Under the pieces are notes generated by a model. That model did not search any database and was not told where the DNA came from. It was given only the letters and a program-made list of their open reading frames with translations. From NCBI RefSeq assembly GCF_024166365.1, contig NC_064819.1:150604293-150668292 (forward strand): 64,000 nt of DNA. Reading direction: 5' to 3'. Source of the stretch: Elephas maximus indicus. Its lineage: Eukaryota > Chordata > Mammalia > Proboscidea > Elephantidae. Shown in pieces: positions 35,568 to 50,130 of this stretch. Positions within the stretch are counted from its first letter, which is position 1; each line of letters starts with the position of its first letter. A program made the translations under genes and the position numbers.

Positions 35568-37739
35568 TGGACAGAAGGATCACACAAATATGAAGACAAA
35601 TAAGCCCAGTGAACTAGAAACTTCCTGTGAGGCATCCCTAGAAAATCACACCAGCTCAGCCAAACATTACCCACAAATTCTTCCAAAAGTTCTGTGAGCC
35701 ACTAGTTCACAAGAGATAGCAGTGCACTCTGCAGCTGAAGAATGAAAAAAAAAAATGAGTTAGGACTGGGTGACATAGAGAGGGTACCTTTCTTTGGCCA
35801 AGCTGTTTCTCAGTCCTGTGGTGAGTGCTCGTGTCTTCATCTTCACGAACCACACCCTTAGAGCCCACTCTACCCCATCCAAATGGTGAATGCATCTCTA
35901 TGATGACTCCTCTTAGATCCCACCTGCCAGGTCAGAGTGTCATCCCAGAGACATACAGTCACTCAGATAATTGCAGTGGCAACCATCACTTCATTTAAAC
36001 GTTTAATAAATTCTCTCCCCCTACTGCCTAAGGTCATGGCTGTTGAATAATTTCTAAGAGTTAAGACAATGCTAGAGATTTATGAGTTGATCATACAATT
36101 TGCCAACTGGACAACACACAGCACGAGACTGGGTGTTGCACCTAAGATGAGGCAGTACGGGGTTTTTATAGTCCAAGGAATAAAGAAAGCCAGAAAAGCC
36201 CAAGTGGTTTTGATAAGTCTTTTGGATATTCACCAAAATGTCTCTTGAAATCCTTTCTTCCTCAGAATTGTGTTTGCTGAGAAGACAAAAAACACAGGTC
36301 TGAGAAATCAATGCCTGCCGACCAGGTTTCCAAATAGCTAGATGCCAGGTTTTCTGGAATGTAGGGCTGTTAGTTAACACATAAACTTAAAGAAATAATC
36401 TAGTTATTAATTCCAAAGTTTTGCCCTGTGAGACCAGATAGCAGCCATGCTCTTTTGGGCTTGGCATAAGTGGTTCCATTTTGTTTTTAGCTTCCACAAC
36501 CACAAGGCCTTGCTTCTTCACCTCATAACTTCAACCCAAAAGCCTGCCAGCAGCTTCTCATACGTATGGCTCATCCCACTCCCTCCATCTTCACAAAGAT
36601 GCAGTGCCTTTTAATTCAAGCCCAGGTTCCCTTTCTTCCTCTCCCTTTATCTGTCTGAAACTATCTTGCACAAAATTATTTCTTCCCTGCCTCCCAGTTC
36701 ACCTCCCAGGTCTAATGTCAGCTTTTTGCTAATTATCCTCAACATGAGTTACAATTGAGAAAAAGGTGAATAGAAGTAAATTTACACATACTGAAATTTT
36801 ACTCACTGTCACCTTAGTTGAGAATCAATTACTGTTCACAGACAATTCACAACTAAATAAGTGACTATAATTGAAACACACTTTCTGATTCAAGAGCATT
36901 TGGGAAGCGTTTATACAGTTTTTGTACTTTCCGCTTTACTTTCCTACTTTCTTCAAGCATTCCATTAATGGAAATGGCTTCAAAACAACAGAATGTATTC
37001 ACTGGAAACTTCTTTGCAAGTTTTCAGTTATATATCAAACTTTTGGCTCCTTCTTCAGAGACTCCTCACCTGACCTCCACTTCCTGTATCTTCTTCCCAA
37101 AGCCTCAGCGTTCAAGTCCTTAAGAGGAGTGATCCCTGGAAACCAGGCTCGATAGGAAAGTTCTTTTCAGAGTACGTACTTTTCTGGGGTTCAGCAAGAG
37201 TTATTTCCTTTTCATATTTCCCATATTGAAGTTTGATGCAATAATTAACTTTTCTCTTTGCTTCAAGGAAACTCAGACCTGGCTTTAGTTCTTTATGAAA
37301 ACACTGTTTAATATTTACAATTCCATATACTACAGTTTTGAATAGGAAAAAATGGAAATCATACTAGGTTTTCAGAACAAAGAAATCTCTTTGTGTTTTT
37401 CCTCCTGAGAGCTAGGGATGCTGGGAGGTACTAATTAGGCTCAAAAGTAAAGCGAAGGAGGCGTTGAATGAATGGAGAGGAGCTGTAAGGGCGAAGTCAA
37501 AGTCCAAGCTTCCAGACGAAACATCAGGGGACGTTTCACAATTCAGATTTCTTTTAATATAATCACTTCTCATCCTGGGCAAACCTTCAAGAGAGCTCTA
37601 CTATTCAGTATATTCTGGGGAGAAATAGATCATTGTAGGTAAATCTTAAAACTTCACACCTTTGAGAAGAGATTGGAATTTGAAAGGAACAGAACAAAAC
37701 TGGAGACCCAGGTTTCCACTCATTCTCAGTTCTTGTATG
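35568..37739. other. No gene seen
   Basis: The 102-codon minus frame at 36072-36380 has no recognised family. No splice-flanked exon was seen. Confidence 0.55.
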
Positions 37740-38133
37740 ACTGTTAAGGATTGAATTGTATCTCCAAAAAGTTATGTTGAAGTCCTAACTCCTGTACCTG
37801 AAAATGTTTGGAAATATGTTTTGCTATGTTAATGTGGTCATACCTGAATAGGGTGGATCCTAAACCTAATCCCTTCTGAATGGTGTCTTACAAAAAAAGC
37901 AGAATGGACAGTGACACACACAGGGCTGAAGACAGATACCATGTGAAAATCTCTCTACAAGTCAAATAATGCCAAGGAACTTCCAAAGCTACCAACAAGG
38001 AAGGACCCTCCCCTAGAGCCAATGCCCTGGTGTGGATTTCTAGCCTCCAAAACTGGAGACAACAAATTCTTGTTTCTTCAAAGCCACCTACTTTTGGTAT
38101 ATTTTGTTATGGAAGCTGTATGAAACTAAGACA
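37740..38133 (+). mobile_element. MLT1-like solo LTR
   Basis: It opens with 'ttaaggattgaattgtatct' and closes with 'tggtatattttgttatggaa' and GAAACTAAGACA, the usual MaLR/MLT1 text. No internal retroviral genes flank it. Confidence 0.75.
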
Positions 38134-38479
38134 AAGATCAAAGCTTTTTATGCCTCCATTATCCAGTCGTCAGATGAAGATGGTAACACATGCCCTGACT
38201 CATAGTCCTTGTGGGGCTGAGTGAGATTCATCGATGCATTAGGCATGGAAAGCTCTGAGAAAGTAAAAATGTGTACTCATGCGTATGTCACTCGTTTAAC
38301 TTTTTGTCTGGTGTGTTCAGACCCCTCTCTGGCCTTCTTGAAGTTTGTGGTCCTGATTTCTTCATGGCAGCCTCGTGACGAGTCACATATGTACTCTTTG
38401 GTTTTACTTTCCTGCTGTTGGACCAGATTTTGGCAGCTCTTATAGTCTCTCTATAGATGGTAAAAGCAAAACAAAACTG

Positions 38480-38795
38480 CATTGGGGCCAAAGATTAGAC
38501 AGGCCTATAAACCAAACGGTAACACAAGTGACGAATTTGGTTCTTAGTTCAATCAAGTATATGAAAACAAATAGCAACACCTTCCCAAAAGCACAGAGGA
38601 GAAGGCAGGAAGGGAAAGGAAAACTGGATGAATGGACACGGGCAACTGGGGTGGAAATGGATCAGAGGCAACTGCTGACACATTACAGGGATTGCAACCA
38701 ATGTCACAAAACAATTTGTGTATAAATGTTTTAATGAGAAACTAATTTGTGCTGTAAACTTTCATCTAAAATACAATAAAATTTAAAAAAAAGGT
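38480..38795 (+). mobile_element. 5'-truncated L1 3' UTR
   Basis: It is the same family as 28866-29677 ('aaagattagacaggcctata', 'gtcacaaaacaatttgtgta') and ends in AATAAAATTTAAAAAAAAGG. Confidence 0.82.
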
Positions 38796-39472
38796 ATAGC
38801 AAAAGAAAAAAAACTGTTTTGGGGACATTCTTTTCTCAAAGGCCACTCCCTCCCCCTAGCATTATAAGGATAATTAAGGTTTCAACATTTGGCATCTTAG
38901 ATGTTAATGAAGATTCCCATCAGTTTAAGACATTACCTCTCCAAAATGCAACAGTGATCATATTAGGATGGTGAGATTATAGGCAGGGTTGCCATGAAAT
39001 ATCGTACAGTTTGTATACTGCATGAAGGTCAGAGGGTGGGGCAGACTGATACGTAGTCCCCTCTCTGCCTCTACCTCAGGGAAAAGGGCCTTTTCTGTGC
39101 TATTTGATTGCAAAGCCATTTATCCAAGGTGCCGTGTCTGTCCAGAAATGGCATCTTTAAGGTAGAGGTCCTAAATATAGGTGATTATTTAGATTCCAAC
39201 AGTGGTAGAGTGTGGGCGTGAAGGGGAATCACCATCTTTTTATTCCTGCTTTAATCCAGTTCTCCCACTTCTGAGGCTACAGCCTCCTCCAGCAGCCCTT
39301 CTTGCCTCTCTCCTTTCCTTCTGATACATTTTGTTTCCCCTACTTTTTATACCACCCTCACTCTTCTTTCTCTTCCCTTCCCTCTGTGTCACTTTCTCTT
39401 CTCATCTTTCCCTGTCCTTTCCTCTCACTGCTAGGAGACAGAGTGATGGACGATAGCCACCTCCTTTTTTTT

Positions 39473-39648
39473 TACACCCTTGTGGCATAGTGGTTAACAG
39501 CTATGGTTGCTAACCAAAAGGTCTTTAGTTCAGATCCACCAGGCATTCCTTGGAAACTCTATGGGGTAGTTTTACTCTGTCCTATAGGGTTGCTATGAGC
39601 CAGAATCGACTCAATGGCAACAGGTTTGGTTTGGTTTTTTTGGTTTAC
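39473..39648 (+). mobile_element. Afrotherian SINE
   Basis: It starts TACACCCTTGTGGCATAGTGG and ends GGTTTGGTTTGGTTTTTTT. Confidence 0.9.
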
Positions 39649-39798
39649 CTTGAGTCCTAGTCATCAGCAACACCCCTGATGTCACTTTGGAGTTTCTGCC
39701 CAGGGATAGTTCTTGACACAACTACAAAGTCTTACTTCTTTTTTTAATCCTATTTTTGTCCCACTAGTCCCCCCCTCTCTTTCCCCAGTAACCAGGAT

Positions 39799-39830
39799 AA
39801 AAAAAAAAAAAAAAAAAAAATTTTTTTTTT
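39799..39830. repeat. A22-T10 tract
   Basis: As at 39799-39820 run into Ts at 39821-39830. No flanking repeat is visible. Confidence 0.9.
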
Positions 39831-40199
39831 ATTTAATGCAGACAGACTGATGGTCTGTTTAATTTATCTTGTGGTGTTAATGGCCCAATGTGTTGACTCA
39901 ATGAGGGATGTTGTCATTAAAAAGGAAGCCTCCTGGCCTACCATGTTTTAGCCATAAAAGAGGAATCTCAAAGGGGAGAATTTTAGTCAGCTCTCTGGTT
40001 GAGGTGAAAGATCTAGAAAATTTTTATAACAGCCCCCCTCAAACATGTGCTTACTCTGTCTCTAGTACCTAACATTCTTTTAGGCATTTTTTACAGATGA
40101 GCTTAAACAAAATTGCCAACTTCCATACCTGCCATTCTTCCTCTTCGATGCTTATGTATCTGAGATTATAATCTTTTTCTCCAGAAGACTGATATCATA

Positions 40200-41760
40200 A
40201 CTTTCAGATTAATTGTTTCAAAAGCCATCATGACCATTTTCTCATCCAGCTGGTCCAGAATCTACCCTTAGCATCTACTCTTCCTTGCCTTCCTGTGCAA
40301 TCCTAGCCACCCTTGAGATTTTGATACTACCTACCACTGATGACCCTCAGACCTGCCTCCAGGCTGGAGTCCTTCCTGAAGCTCCATATCACTGTGCACA
40401 CTGCCCATCAGAAATGCTAACCTAGTGTCCTTACATATCTCAACTCAGTAGGTCTCCCCTCTCTGCTGTCCCACAAACATTTTCCATATTCTAGTTACTG
40501 GCACAATCATTCACCAGCCACCCAAAAACTAGGAGTCACATCCACGATCAACCCTTCTTTCCTCCTAACTTCCCTCAGATCTGTCCCTTCCTCTTATCCT
40601 TACTCTCACTGTTGGTTGGCAAACCATCTCTTGCCAAGACAATTGCAAAAGTCCCTAACTAATGACCCTAGGTCCTATCTCTCACTTTTTCAAATTTTCT
40701 ATTACTTGCTGCCAGAATACTTTTTCTAAATTGCAAACCTGAGCATATTATTCCTTTAATAGAACTTCTCAAATACCTAATGAAACAGGCTGCCATGAGG
40801 TTTGGGAGGGGTTGGGAAGACAGGATCCAGAAGGCTCCACCCTCAGCATGAAGTTTCTTTCTGGGTTACAATTTTTAATCCCATTCTTGGTAATTTTACT
40901 TTCTGTTAAATAATGCATCAATTTTTGTTTTGAAATAAAAATAACACTTCCCCATATCTTCAAACAAAATCTATCCTGCCGAAACTTGGGTCATGATTAT
41001 CCTGTGGCTTCAAGAATCTTCAAGCCCTCCATTTCGAGAAGCTAGGGTCCTAGGCTAAAATCCACATGTCATCCAAAGCCCTTCTCAATGTCTGTGTGTC
41101 TCTGAAGCTCCAGCCCTCCAACCAGCTGCCTACAGTCCAGGCACACTGAACTTTTTGTAATTATGTGGCCCTCAAATGCTGCTTCCCATCTCAGGGCATT
41201 TGTTTATGCTATTTCCTCAAACTAGGATGCACCCCTCCCCCATCTATCTACTTGTCCTCTAGACCCAGTTCAAGCATCACCTCCTGAAGCTGGCTATGAT
41301 GAACTCCAACAGAGCCGAGTTGACCATTCTTCTCTTCGCACCACCAAAGTTCATGCCTCCCTCATATCATATATCCCACTACTTTGCTATTCTTGGGTTA
41401 TGTCTCTCTTCCCCTACTGGACCCTGAATTGTTTGAGGGCAGGGTCTGTGACTTATTCATCTTTGCCTTCCCTGGACCTGGCACCTGGTGAGATGGGAAA
41501 TCAGTATGGCCATGACGTTTTATCCTAGTGAGCACCAAGGTTAATTTGGCTGATCTGGAGGAACTTGAGGATATCACTTTCCTCTGTCATTACTCCTCAC
41601 GAGTCCCTTCCACCCTCTGTGCTAAATAGGATGATTTCAAATGGACAAGGATATTGTATTCAAGAATATGTATGTAGCTTTCCTCTCCTTCTGAGCCCTC
41701 CAACAAGCCCTGAAGACCTGACAGGTAGTTGGCCCTCATTAAATATGTGTTGAATGTATT
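40200..41760 (+). repeat. L2 LINE 3' region, interrupted
   Basis: It contains 'ctattacttgctgccagaat', 'ttcaagcatcacctcctgaa' and 'gcagggtctgtgacttattc', the usual L2 3' text. The bits 40785-40975 and 41490-41640 do not fit and may be later insertions or decay. Confidence 0.7.
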
Positions 41761-41808
41761 AATGGGCCAATGATCAGCATCATTATTCTCTTAGATTAAG
41801 CTGCATTA

Positions 41809-42763
41809 TGCAAGGGTAAATCAAAAAGTCTATGCTACTAGGGTTCCAGTTCATACATACGCAGGTTTAGCCCAAACATAACATGTTTAAACATGTCTCT
41901 ATGATCAGTGGATGGCTGCAAACAAGTTCTCTCAGTAATACACTTGTCTTAGTCTCATTAGGGTGCCTTCAAAAAAAAAGGGATTTTTTTTTTTTTTTTG
42001 CCATGGAAAAAAACTATTTTGAGGTCAGGGCTAATATCAAATTTTTAATAAAACTGAAGTGGTCATCTTTCCAAATCAGTGAGATTTTGAGATTTTCCCA
42101 AGTTTATGGGAATGCTGGCCCACATAAAACAACAGTTTTTACATGGATTTAGTGTTTTAAGGAAGGTGGGGAAGATCTCAAAGATGAGTCAAGAGAGGGA
42201 AGACTGCTCAGAAGTTTATGGCAACTGTTTTTGGAACTCCACAGGGGTGATCTCAATAAATTTTCTCCAAGGACACAGGATGATCACGGGACGATCACAC
42301 AGGCTTATTCTGAGGAAGTTTTAAGAAAATTGAAAACTGCATTGGTGAGAAAAAGATCGGGAAATTTGCACCAAGAAATTTTTTTCCGTCACGACAATGC
42401 AGCTGCTCATTCTTCGAGGCTAGCAAGGGCGGTCCTACAAGAATTTCATGGGGAAACCTTACCCCATCCACCCTACAGCCCTGATCTTGCCCCTTCAGAT
42501 TTCTTTTTGTTCCCAAAGCTCAAACAACATTTAAAAGGAACACAATTTGAGTCCCTCAAGGATACTAAAACTGTCGTTTTGACTGGTATAAAGTGAACAG
42601 CACAGAATTCTTTGGGGAAGGGTTAAAGAGATAGAAACATCACCGTCAGAAGTGTATAGACCTAGCTGGAAGATAAGTCAAGAAACTATAGCTTCAAATT
42701 TTGATGTTTTTGTTTAATAAATTTTTCTATAATTTCGTAGCAATGCTTTCTGACTCACCCTCA
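41809..42763 (+). mobile_element. Mariner-type DNA transposon, dead
   Basis: The ends pair: left AGGGTAAATCAAAAAG against right AGGGTGAGTCAGAAAG (reverse complement), both flanked by TA (41807-41808 and 42764-42765). The transposase is broken into frames: an N-terminal part (EVRANIKFLIKLKWSSFQIS near 42020), a WNSTGVISINFLQG part near 42230, and the C-terminal HDNAAAHSS and PHPPYSPDLAPSDFFLFP near 42390-42520. At about 955 bp it is shorter than a 1.3-kb mariner. The first catalytic Asp is Asn, and frameshifts follow. Confidence 0.92.
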
Positions 42764-43104
42764 TAATTTCTCAATCTTATCTTCTGGAGAATCTTGACAT
42801 CTTTGAATCCCTGTGATCCAACAACGTTCCAGCACTTACTAGACATTTAATATATATATAATAAATAAATGAATGAAAAATGTCTCCATGTATATTTTAA
42901 TGTTTCTTAAAATGTATATGCACCATTTTTACTTTAATTTTTCACCCTGACACTAAAACAAACAGGATTTCTTAATTGGGCAATGCTGGTCAAGCTCAAG
43001 TCATTACAGAACCTCTCTAGGAAACAGCCTAGTATCTGAACTTGATCTGAGGTTGTCTGAGAATAGCAACAGCAGCAGTAACATTACAATCACAGAGTCA
43101 GGAA

Positions 43105-43260
43105 AGCCACACCTTGAAAATAATCTCAAAGCTTATCTAGCCCATACTTTTCTTGACATATGACACTGGGGCTGAGCCCAGTGGATAGGATTAACTGGTT
43201 CAAGGCCACATAACAAGTAAATGGCAGAACTCGGAAGAGAACTCATACAGTAGACTTGTG
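43105..43260 (-). repeat. Old MIR-like repeat
   Basis: It contains 'ggcaaggccacataaca'-like text near 43200 ('ttcaaggccacataacaagt') and 'aatggcagaactcggaagag'. Confidence 0.5.
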
Positions 43261-43300
43261 GAAAAATGTCATTTTCCCTATGAACAGTCTGGGACTTATA

Positions 43301-44145
43301 GCCTATATGAAGAAGAATGGGGCATCAGGATTGGATGAAGACTCATTAACAGACTGCGTTATGCAGATGACACAACCTTGCTTGCTGAAAATGAAAAGGA
43401 CTTGAAGCACTTACTAGTGAAGATCAAAGACCACAGCCTTCAGTATGGATTACACCTCAATATAAAGAAAACAAAAATCCTCACAACTGGACCAATGACC
43501 AACATCATGATAAACAGAGAAAAGATTGAAGTTGTCAAGGATTTCATTTTACTTGGATCCACAATCAACAGCCGTGGAAGCAGCAGTCAAGAAATCAAAA
43601 GACGCATTGCATTGGGTAAATCTGCTGCAAAGGACCTCTTTAAAGTGTTGAAGAGCAAAGATATCACCTTGAAGGCTAAGGTGTCCCTGACCCAAGCCAT
43701 GGTATTTTCAATCACTTCATATGCATGTGAAAGCTGGACAATGAATAAGGAAGACCGAAGAAGAATTGACACCTTCGAATTGTGGTGTTGGCGAAGAATA
43801 TTGAATATACCATGGATTGCCAAAAGAATGAACAAAATCTGTCTTGGAAGAAGTACAGCCAGGATGCTCTTTAGAAGCAAGGATGGTGAGACTATGTCTC
43901 ATATACTTTGGACATGTTCTCAAGAGGGATCAGTCCCTGGAGAAGAACATTATGCTTGGCAAAGTACAGAGTCAGTGGGACAGAGGAAGACTGTCAATGA
44001 GGTGTATTGACACAGTGGCTGCAACTATGAGCTCACACAAAACAACAATTCTAAGGATAGTGCAGGACTGGGCAGTGTTTCGTTCTGTTGTGCATAGGGT
44101 CACTATGAGTCAGAATCAATGCGATGGCACCTAACAACAGCAAGT
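43301..44145 (+). mobile_element. RTE LINE 3' fragment with a 210-codon open frame
   Basis: The copy starts in the YADD region and reaches the tail CTAACAACAGC. The frame at 43378-44010 (LHLNIKKTKILTTGP, EVVKDFILLGSTIN, SWTMNKEDRRRIDTFELWCW) is open for 210 codons, making it among the better kept RTE coding pieces here. It is 5'-truncated, so it cannot be autonomous. Confidence 0.9.
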
Positions 44146-44164
44146 AGGGGTTATAACATTGGAA

Positions 44165-44420
44165 GCAAGAGTTGGTGTGATGCTAGGATGGGGTCATGAC
44201 TCATGGAATGAAGGCAGCCTCAAGAAGTTGCAAAAGACGAGGAAATGGATTCTCACTTCAGAACTCCAGAAGAAGTCTGTCTTGCCAACACCTTATTTTT
44301 AGTCCTAAGAAATCCATTTTGGGCTTCTGACCTCCAGAACTGTAAGATAATAAATTAGTGTTTTTTTAAGCCATGAAGTTTGTGGTAATTTGTTGCAGTA
44401 GCAACAGGAAACTAATACAG
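44165..44420 (+). mobile_element. MLT1-like LTR, 3' part
   Basis: It contains 'ggcttctgacctccagaact' and 'tttgttgcagtagcaacagg', ending GAAACTAATACAG. Confidence 0.72.
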
Positions 44421-45994
44421 CTGGGTAGGAGTACTCATAGATTCACTAGGCTTGGAACAACCCACTTCAGTATTAAAAGATATTACTTGCCCCTGAAAAT
44501 AGAAGGCAGAGTTCTAAGACCAGGCTCTGAAACCGCTTACATCTTACTACAGGGGACAGCTCTCAGCTCCCCCTGTCTGCTCTGTACCTCATTTCCATTG
44601 GCTTAGCCAGTGCTCCCCTACATTCCCCAGACTTACCAGATCCTGAATCCCTTAAACTCACCCTACAGTCCATAGACAGTGGCTCCCAGGTAAATTACCG
44701 ACAGACTTGCCTGTTGAGGAGGAGGTCCTGAGACAGACTTCTTAGTTGTTAGAGTAAGTAGAATGAATATGGAAGGTCCAAAGAGCAAGTGGAGAAGGCC
44801 ACAGGTAAAAAGCAGAAACTGTGAGCACAGTCTCACCTTTGCCCCTTTCAGCCCCTGAAAAGTGTCCCCAATATTGTTCACCTTGCTCTTCCCAAGTCTG
44901 TGTGTGATCAGAAAATTCCCTACTAAATGAACAGGGATGACACTTTCTCTACTATTTCCTGACCAAACCCATTCTTTGGGGGTAATTGAAGAGCCTTGTG
45001 TGTTTGCCAACTTGCTGGGGAATTGGTTATCACTCAGAAAGGCAATCTTGGCAAATTCTAAAACTTTTTCTGAAAACTTTATTTATGACCTGTGGTTTTG
45101 TCTTTTTTTTTTTTTTTTTAGGCTCATATTTTTAAATTTCTTGCTCCTTAGGAATAGGACTTTAGGGTGCTTTTGATCTTTACCGTGGCTAATATAATTT
45201 AATGAGTATGACACCATAATCTCCAAGGTAAGGACCACCACTGTTTCTAAGTACCCAACTAAGTATAAACGTCCAATAAATGTGATTTTGAAGCACAGCA
45301 CTTCTCTTAAGCATTTGGATAGAACTTAGTAAAAGTGCTTCCACTCCACCTAGTACACAGGGAGTGCTCAACAAATACTTTGCTCATCGCTTATTCATTC
45401 CCATCTAGACCTGAATGTGGGATGTGAGATCTGATGTCTCTAGAAGTTTGAAGTAAGCCCAATTTTAATTGAGGACAGTTATATTCTTTCCTTATCCACC
45501 AATCAGTTACAGCCGAGTTTGCAGCAACTAATAAGATGCATTTTCTTTTAGCCAGACATAAGCCAAGTGGAGAGAAACTTCAGGCAAGGGAGGATTCTCT
45601 TTTTCCCAAACCCTAGAGCAGTGTTCTCCAAATTTTTCCTCAAATGAATCTACTGATCAAACATCCCCAACATATGCATAATTATTTATTTATAAATTGT
45701 ATAATCTATATAATGAATAGAAGCTCTCATATTTTCTTCCTTCACCCCAATGAATCATCTGATGTCTAGGCCATGGCTGGAAGGACTCACCGCTTGTTTC
45801 TAGAAAGGTTGGTGGGAACAAGGGTCTCCAGTGTCAGGTCACTGAGTGCCTGTGACCCCAACTCAGCCATTGACTCACTCCCTTCAATTAATCCCATGAA
45901 AAGCAACTGGCTTTAAGCCTTTAAGAAGAAATTACAATTTAATGATTGAATGATGATTTAAAAGATTTTATTTCTAAAGGAACCAGCTTTTTAT
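44421..45994. other. 3' flank of CGA, no gene seen
   Basis: Only an L2-like tail (45325-45400) was recognised. The 115-codon minus frame at 44663-45010 has no known resemblance. Confidence 0.55.
45325..45400 (+). repeat. L2-like 3' end
   Basis: It contains 'cctagtacacagggagtgct' followed by CAACAAATA. Confidence 0.5.
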
Positions 45995-46218
45995 GGTCAT
46001 GCTAAATGTTGTATTTTATTCCCCATGAAAAGAGCTAGACTGCTGATTATACTGAAGGATAAGGAGAAAGGCAATAAAGCTGCAGTATATCTTTGAAGCA
46101 TGTCAAAGGTGGTATGGTAAGGAAAAGGAGGGTTTTATCTCATAAGACCATAAACAGTGAACAACTTAATCTTCCATTCCGGGAAATCAGCAGTCGCCAA
46201 CACAGCATGGCAAAATAT
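45995..46218 (-). other. CGA: CGA 3' UTR
   Basis: About 220 bp lie between the stop codon and the inferred cleavage site. The size fits known CGA mRNAs. The cleavage position is estimated at 15-25 bases beyond the AATAAA. Confidence 0.7.
46015..46020 (-). terminator. CGA: CGA polyadenylation signal AATAAA
   Basis: A canonical AATAAA is read on the minus strand about 200 bases past the stop. A second AATAAA at 45967-45972 could serve as an alternative. Confidence 0.72.
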
Positions 46219-48036
<1,818 letters not shown>

Positions 48037-48184
48037 GGCTTTCCTGCAAAACAGATTGGGGGGCGGGGGGGAGAAAGTTAGTTAATCTAAAAACTGATTT
48101 CCAGTAATAACAACAACAAGTAACTTTAACATTACTACTAATAGTAGTGATCACTGTCTTGATCCTTTTTTCAGCTCCCCAGCA

Positions 48185-48400
48185 TACTCCACCTATTACC
48201 ATTGAGTTGACTCCAACTCATGGTGGTGACCCCATGTTTGTCAGAGTAGAACTGTGCTCTAGGGTTTCCAAAGGTTGTAACCTCTTGGAAGCAGACCACC
48301 TTTCTCCCAAGGTGCCTCTGTGTGAATGTGAACTGCCAACCTTTTGGTTAATAGCTGAGCACGTTAATAATTTATACCATCCAGGACCCAGTACACTCTA
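48185..48400 (-). mobile_element. Afrotherian SINE, in CGA intron 1
   Basis: It contains 'gagttgactccaactcatgg' and ends near ACCATCCAGGACCC. It lies about 140 bp upstream of the CGA exon 2 acceptor, in the same orientation as the gene. Confidence 0.82.
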
Positions 48401-48934
48401 AAACCATGTAAATTAAAAAACAAAGAGAATAATTTCACTGGCCATCTCTTTTTAGAAAGGAAGTAGGAAATTGAATCTTCCCATTCCTCATGTAAACCAG
48501 TTGGATTTGGCTTAATGATAACAAAAATAAATTCTCTCTTTAAATATATATCACCTTGTTAAGAAACCTCAACAAGGAAATTAAGCTAGATAGTATCAAA
48601 GATACATATTATATATGAGTGTAGATAGGCATGATATGGTGTGATATAATACAATATGATATGATACATAAGCATTGGAGCCCTCCCGTTTCCAAGTTGG
48701 AGACAAAAGGAAAATACTATGTCTCTCCTGTTTTTTATTCACTGGTGGTAGGTGAGCTGTAAGTCTCTTTGTCAATGTGTAATACTAAAATGCCGATTCA
48801 ACAAGATGGCAGGGGTAGAGAGCAGAGAATGCTGATTAAAGTTTTGTTAAATGTACTCCTTGACTTACACCTGTAGATACACCTTTACCTCAGCATTTTG
48901 AGTGCATGAGGCCAGAACTAAATAGAGAGGCATA

Positions 48935-49600
48935 GTATGCTCATGGTTTGGAAGACTCAGCATAGTAAAGATGTCAATTCTCTCCGAATCGATCTATAGG
49001 TTTAATGAAATGCCTATTAAAATTCCAGCAAGGTTTTTTGTAGACATAAACAAGCTTATGCTAAAATTCACATTGAAAAGCAAAGGATCTAAAATAACCA
49101 AAACAATTTTAGAAATGAAGTAGAAGGAAACTCTCTAACCTGTGTTAAGATTTACTATCTAGTTACAGCAATCAAGATAATGTACTATTAGCAGAGCAGA
49201 GGAATAAATACATAGACCAATGAAAAAGAATAGAGAACCCAGAAACAGACCCACACAGATACGTCCAACTGATTTTTGACAAAGGTGCCAAAGCCATTGA
49301 ATGAAGGAAGGATAGCCTCTTCAATAAATGTTGCTAGAGCAATTGGACATCCATAGGTAAAAAATGAAACCATCCTAAGCCTCACACTCTAGGAAAAAAT
49401 TAACTCAAAATGAATCATAAACTTAAATGTAAAACTATGATTTTGGGGGGGAAAAAAAATGGGAAAACATTTGCACAACCTAGGTCTAAGCAAAGAGTTT
49501 TTAGACTTGACACAACAAGCATAAGCAAAAATGAAAAAAATGATAAATTGGTCTTCATCAACCAATTTCCACATTCAGCTGGATCATCGAATGTGGAAAT
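48935..49600 (+). mobile_element. L1 ORF2 3' fragment, in CGA intron 1
   Basis: It carries L1 ORF2 C-terminal text ('gaacccagaaacagaccc', 'ccaactgatttttgacaaag', 'gaaaccatcctaagcctcac'). It is antisense to CGA and full of stops. Confidence 0.85.
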
Positions 49601-49969
49601 CAACCAGACTTAAAAAAGTCTGCAGTGCAAAAGACCCTACATCTCAATGCCCACACCTCCTGCCACCCAACTACACCAGAATAATATGAGTCCAAGAAAA
49701 CAAGTGTTTTCTCACCTCAGCCTTAAAGGCCTTTCTCTCTCTCACCACCCCATCCACCTCAGAGTCTACTAAGGAGCTGTCCAACTGCAAGCTCCAATGT
49801 GAAGACTTCATCCATCTCCGAAGCCAGAACGAGTAGACCCCTCCACTGCATTCTCCTACCATTTTGCTTATAATTATTAGATCAAGTCCCACAGACTGTC
49901 CTGAACTCTAGCCAGTCATGAGTATGTCTGTCTCTCTGTCCTTCTGAAAGCTTCTTAAGGGCAGAGATG

Positions 49970-50130
49970 AAACCCGTTGCCATGGAGTCAATTCCCACTC
50001 ATTGCAACCCTATAGGACAGAGTAGAACTGTCCCATAGGGTTTCCAAGGAGCGGCTGGTAGATTCAAACCACTGACATTTTGGATCGCAGCCAAGCTCTT
50101 AACCACTGCGCCACCAGGGGCAGAGACTAT
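49970..50130 (-). mobile_element. Afrotherian SINE, in CGA intron 1
   Basis: It starts AAACCCGTTGCCATGGAGTC and ends ACTGCGCCACCAGGGG. Confidence 0.9.

Noticed and set aside
36072-36380. 102-codon minus-strand frame
   Set aside because: There is no conserved domain, good start context or splice signal to support a gene.
1-46000. Possible HTR1E exon
   Set aside because: No seven-helix receptor frame is seen on either strand.
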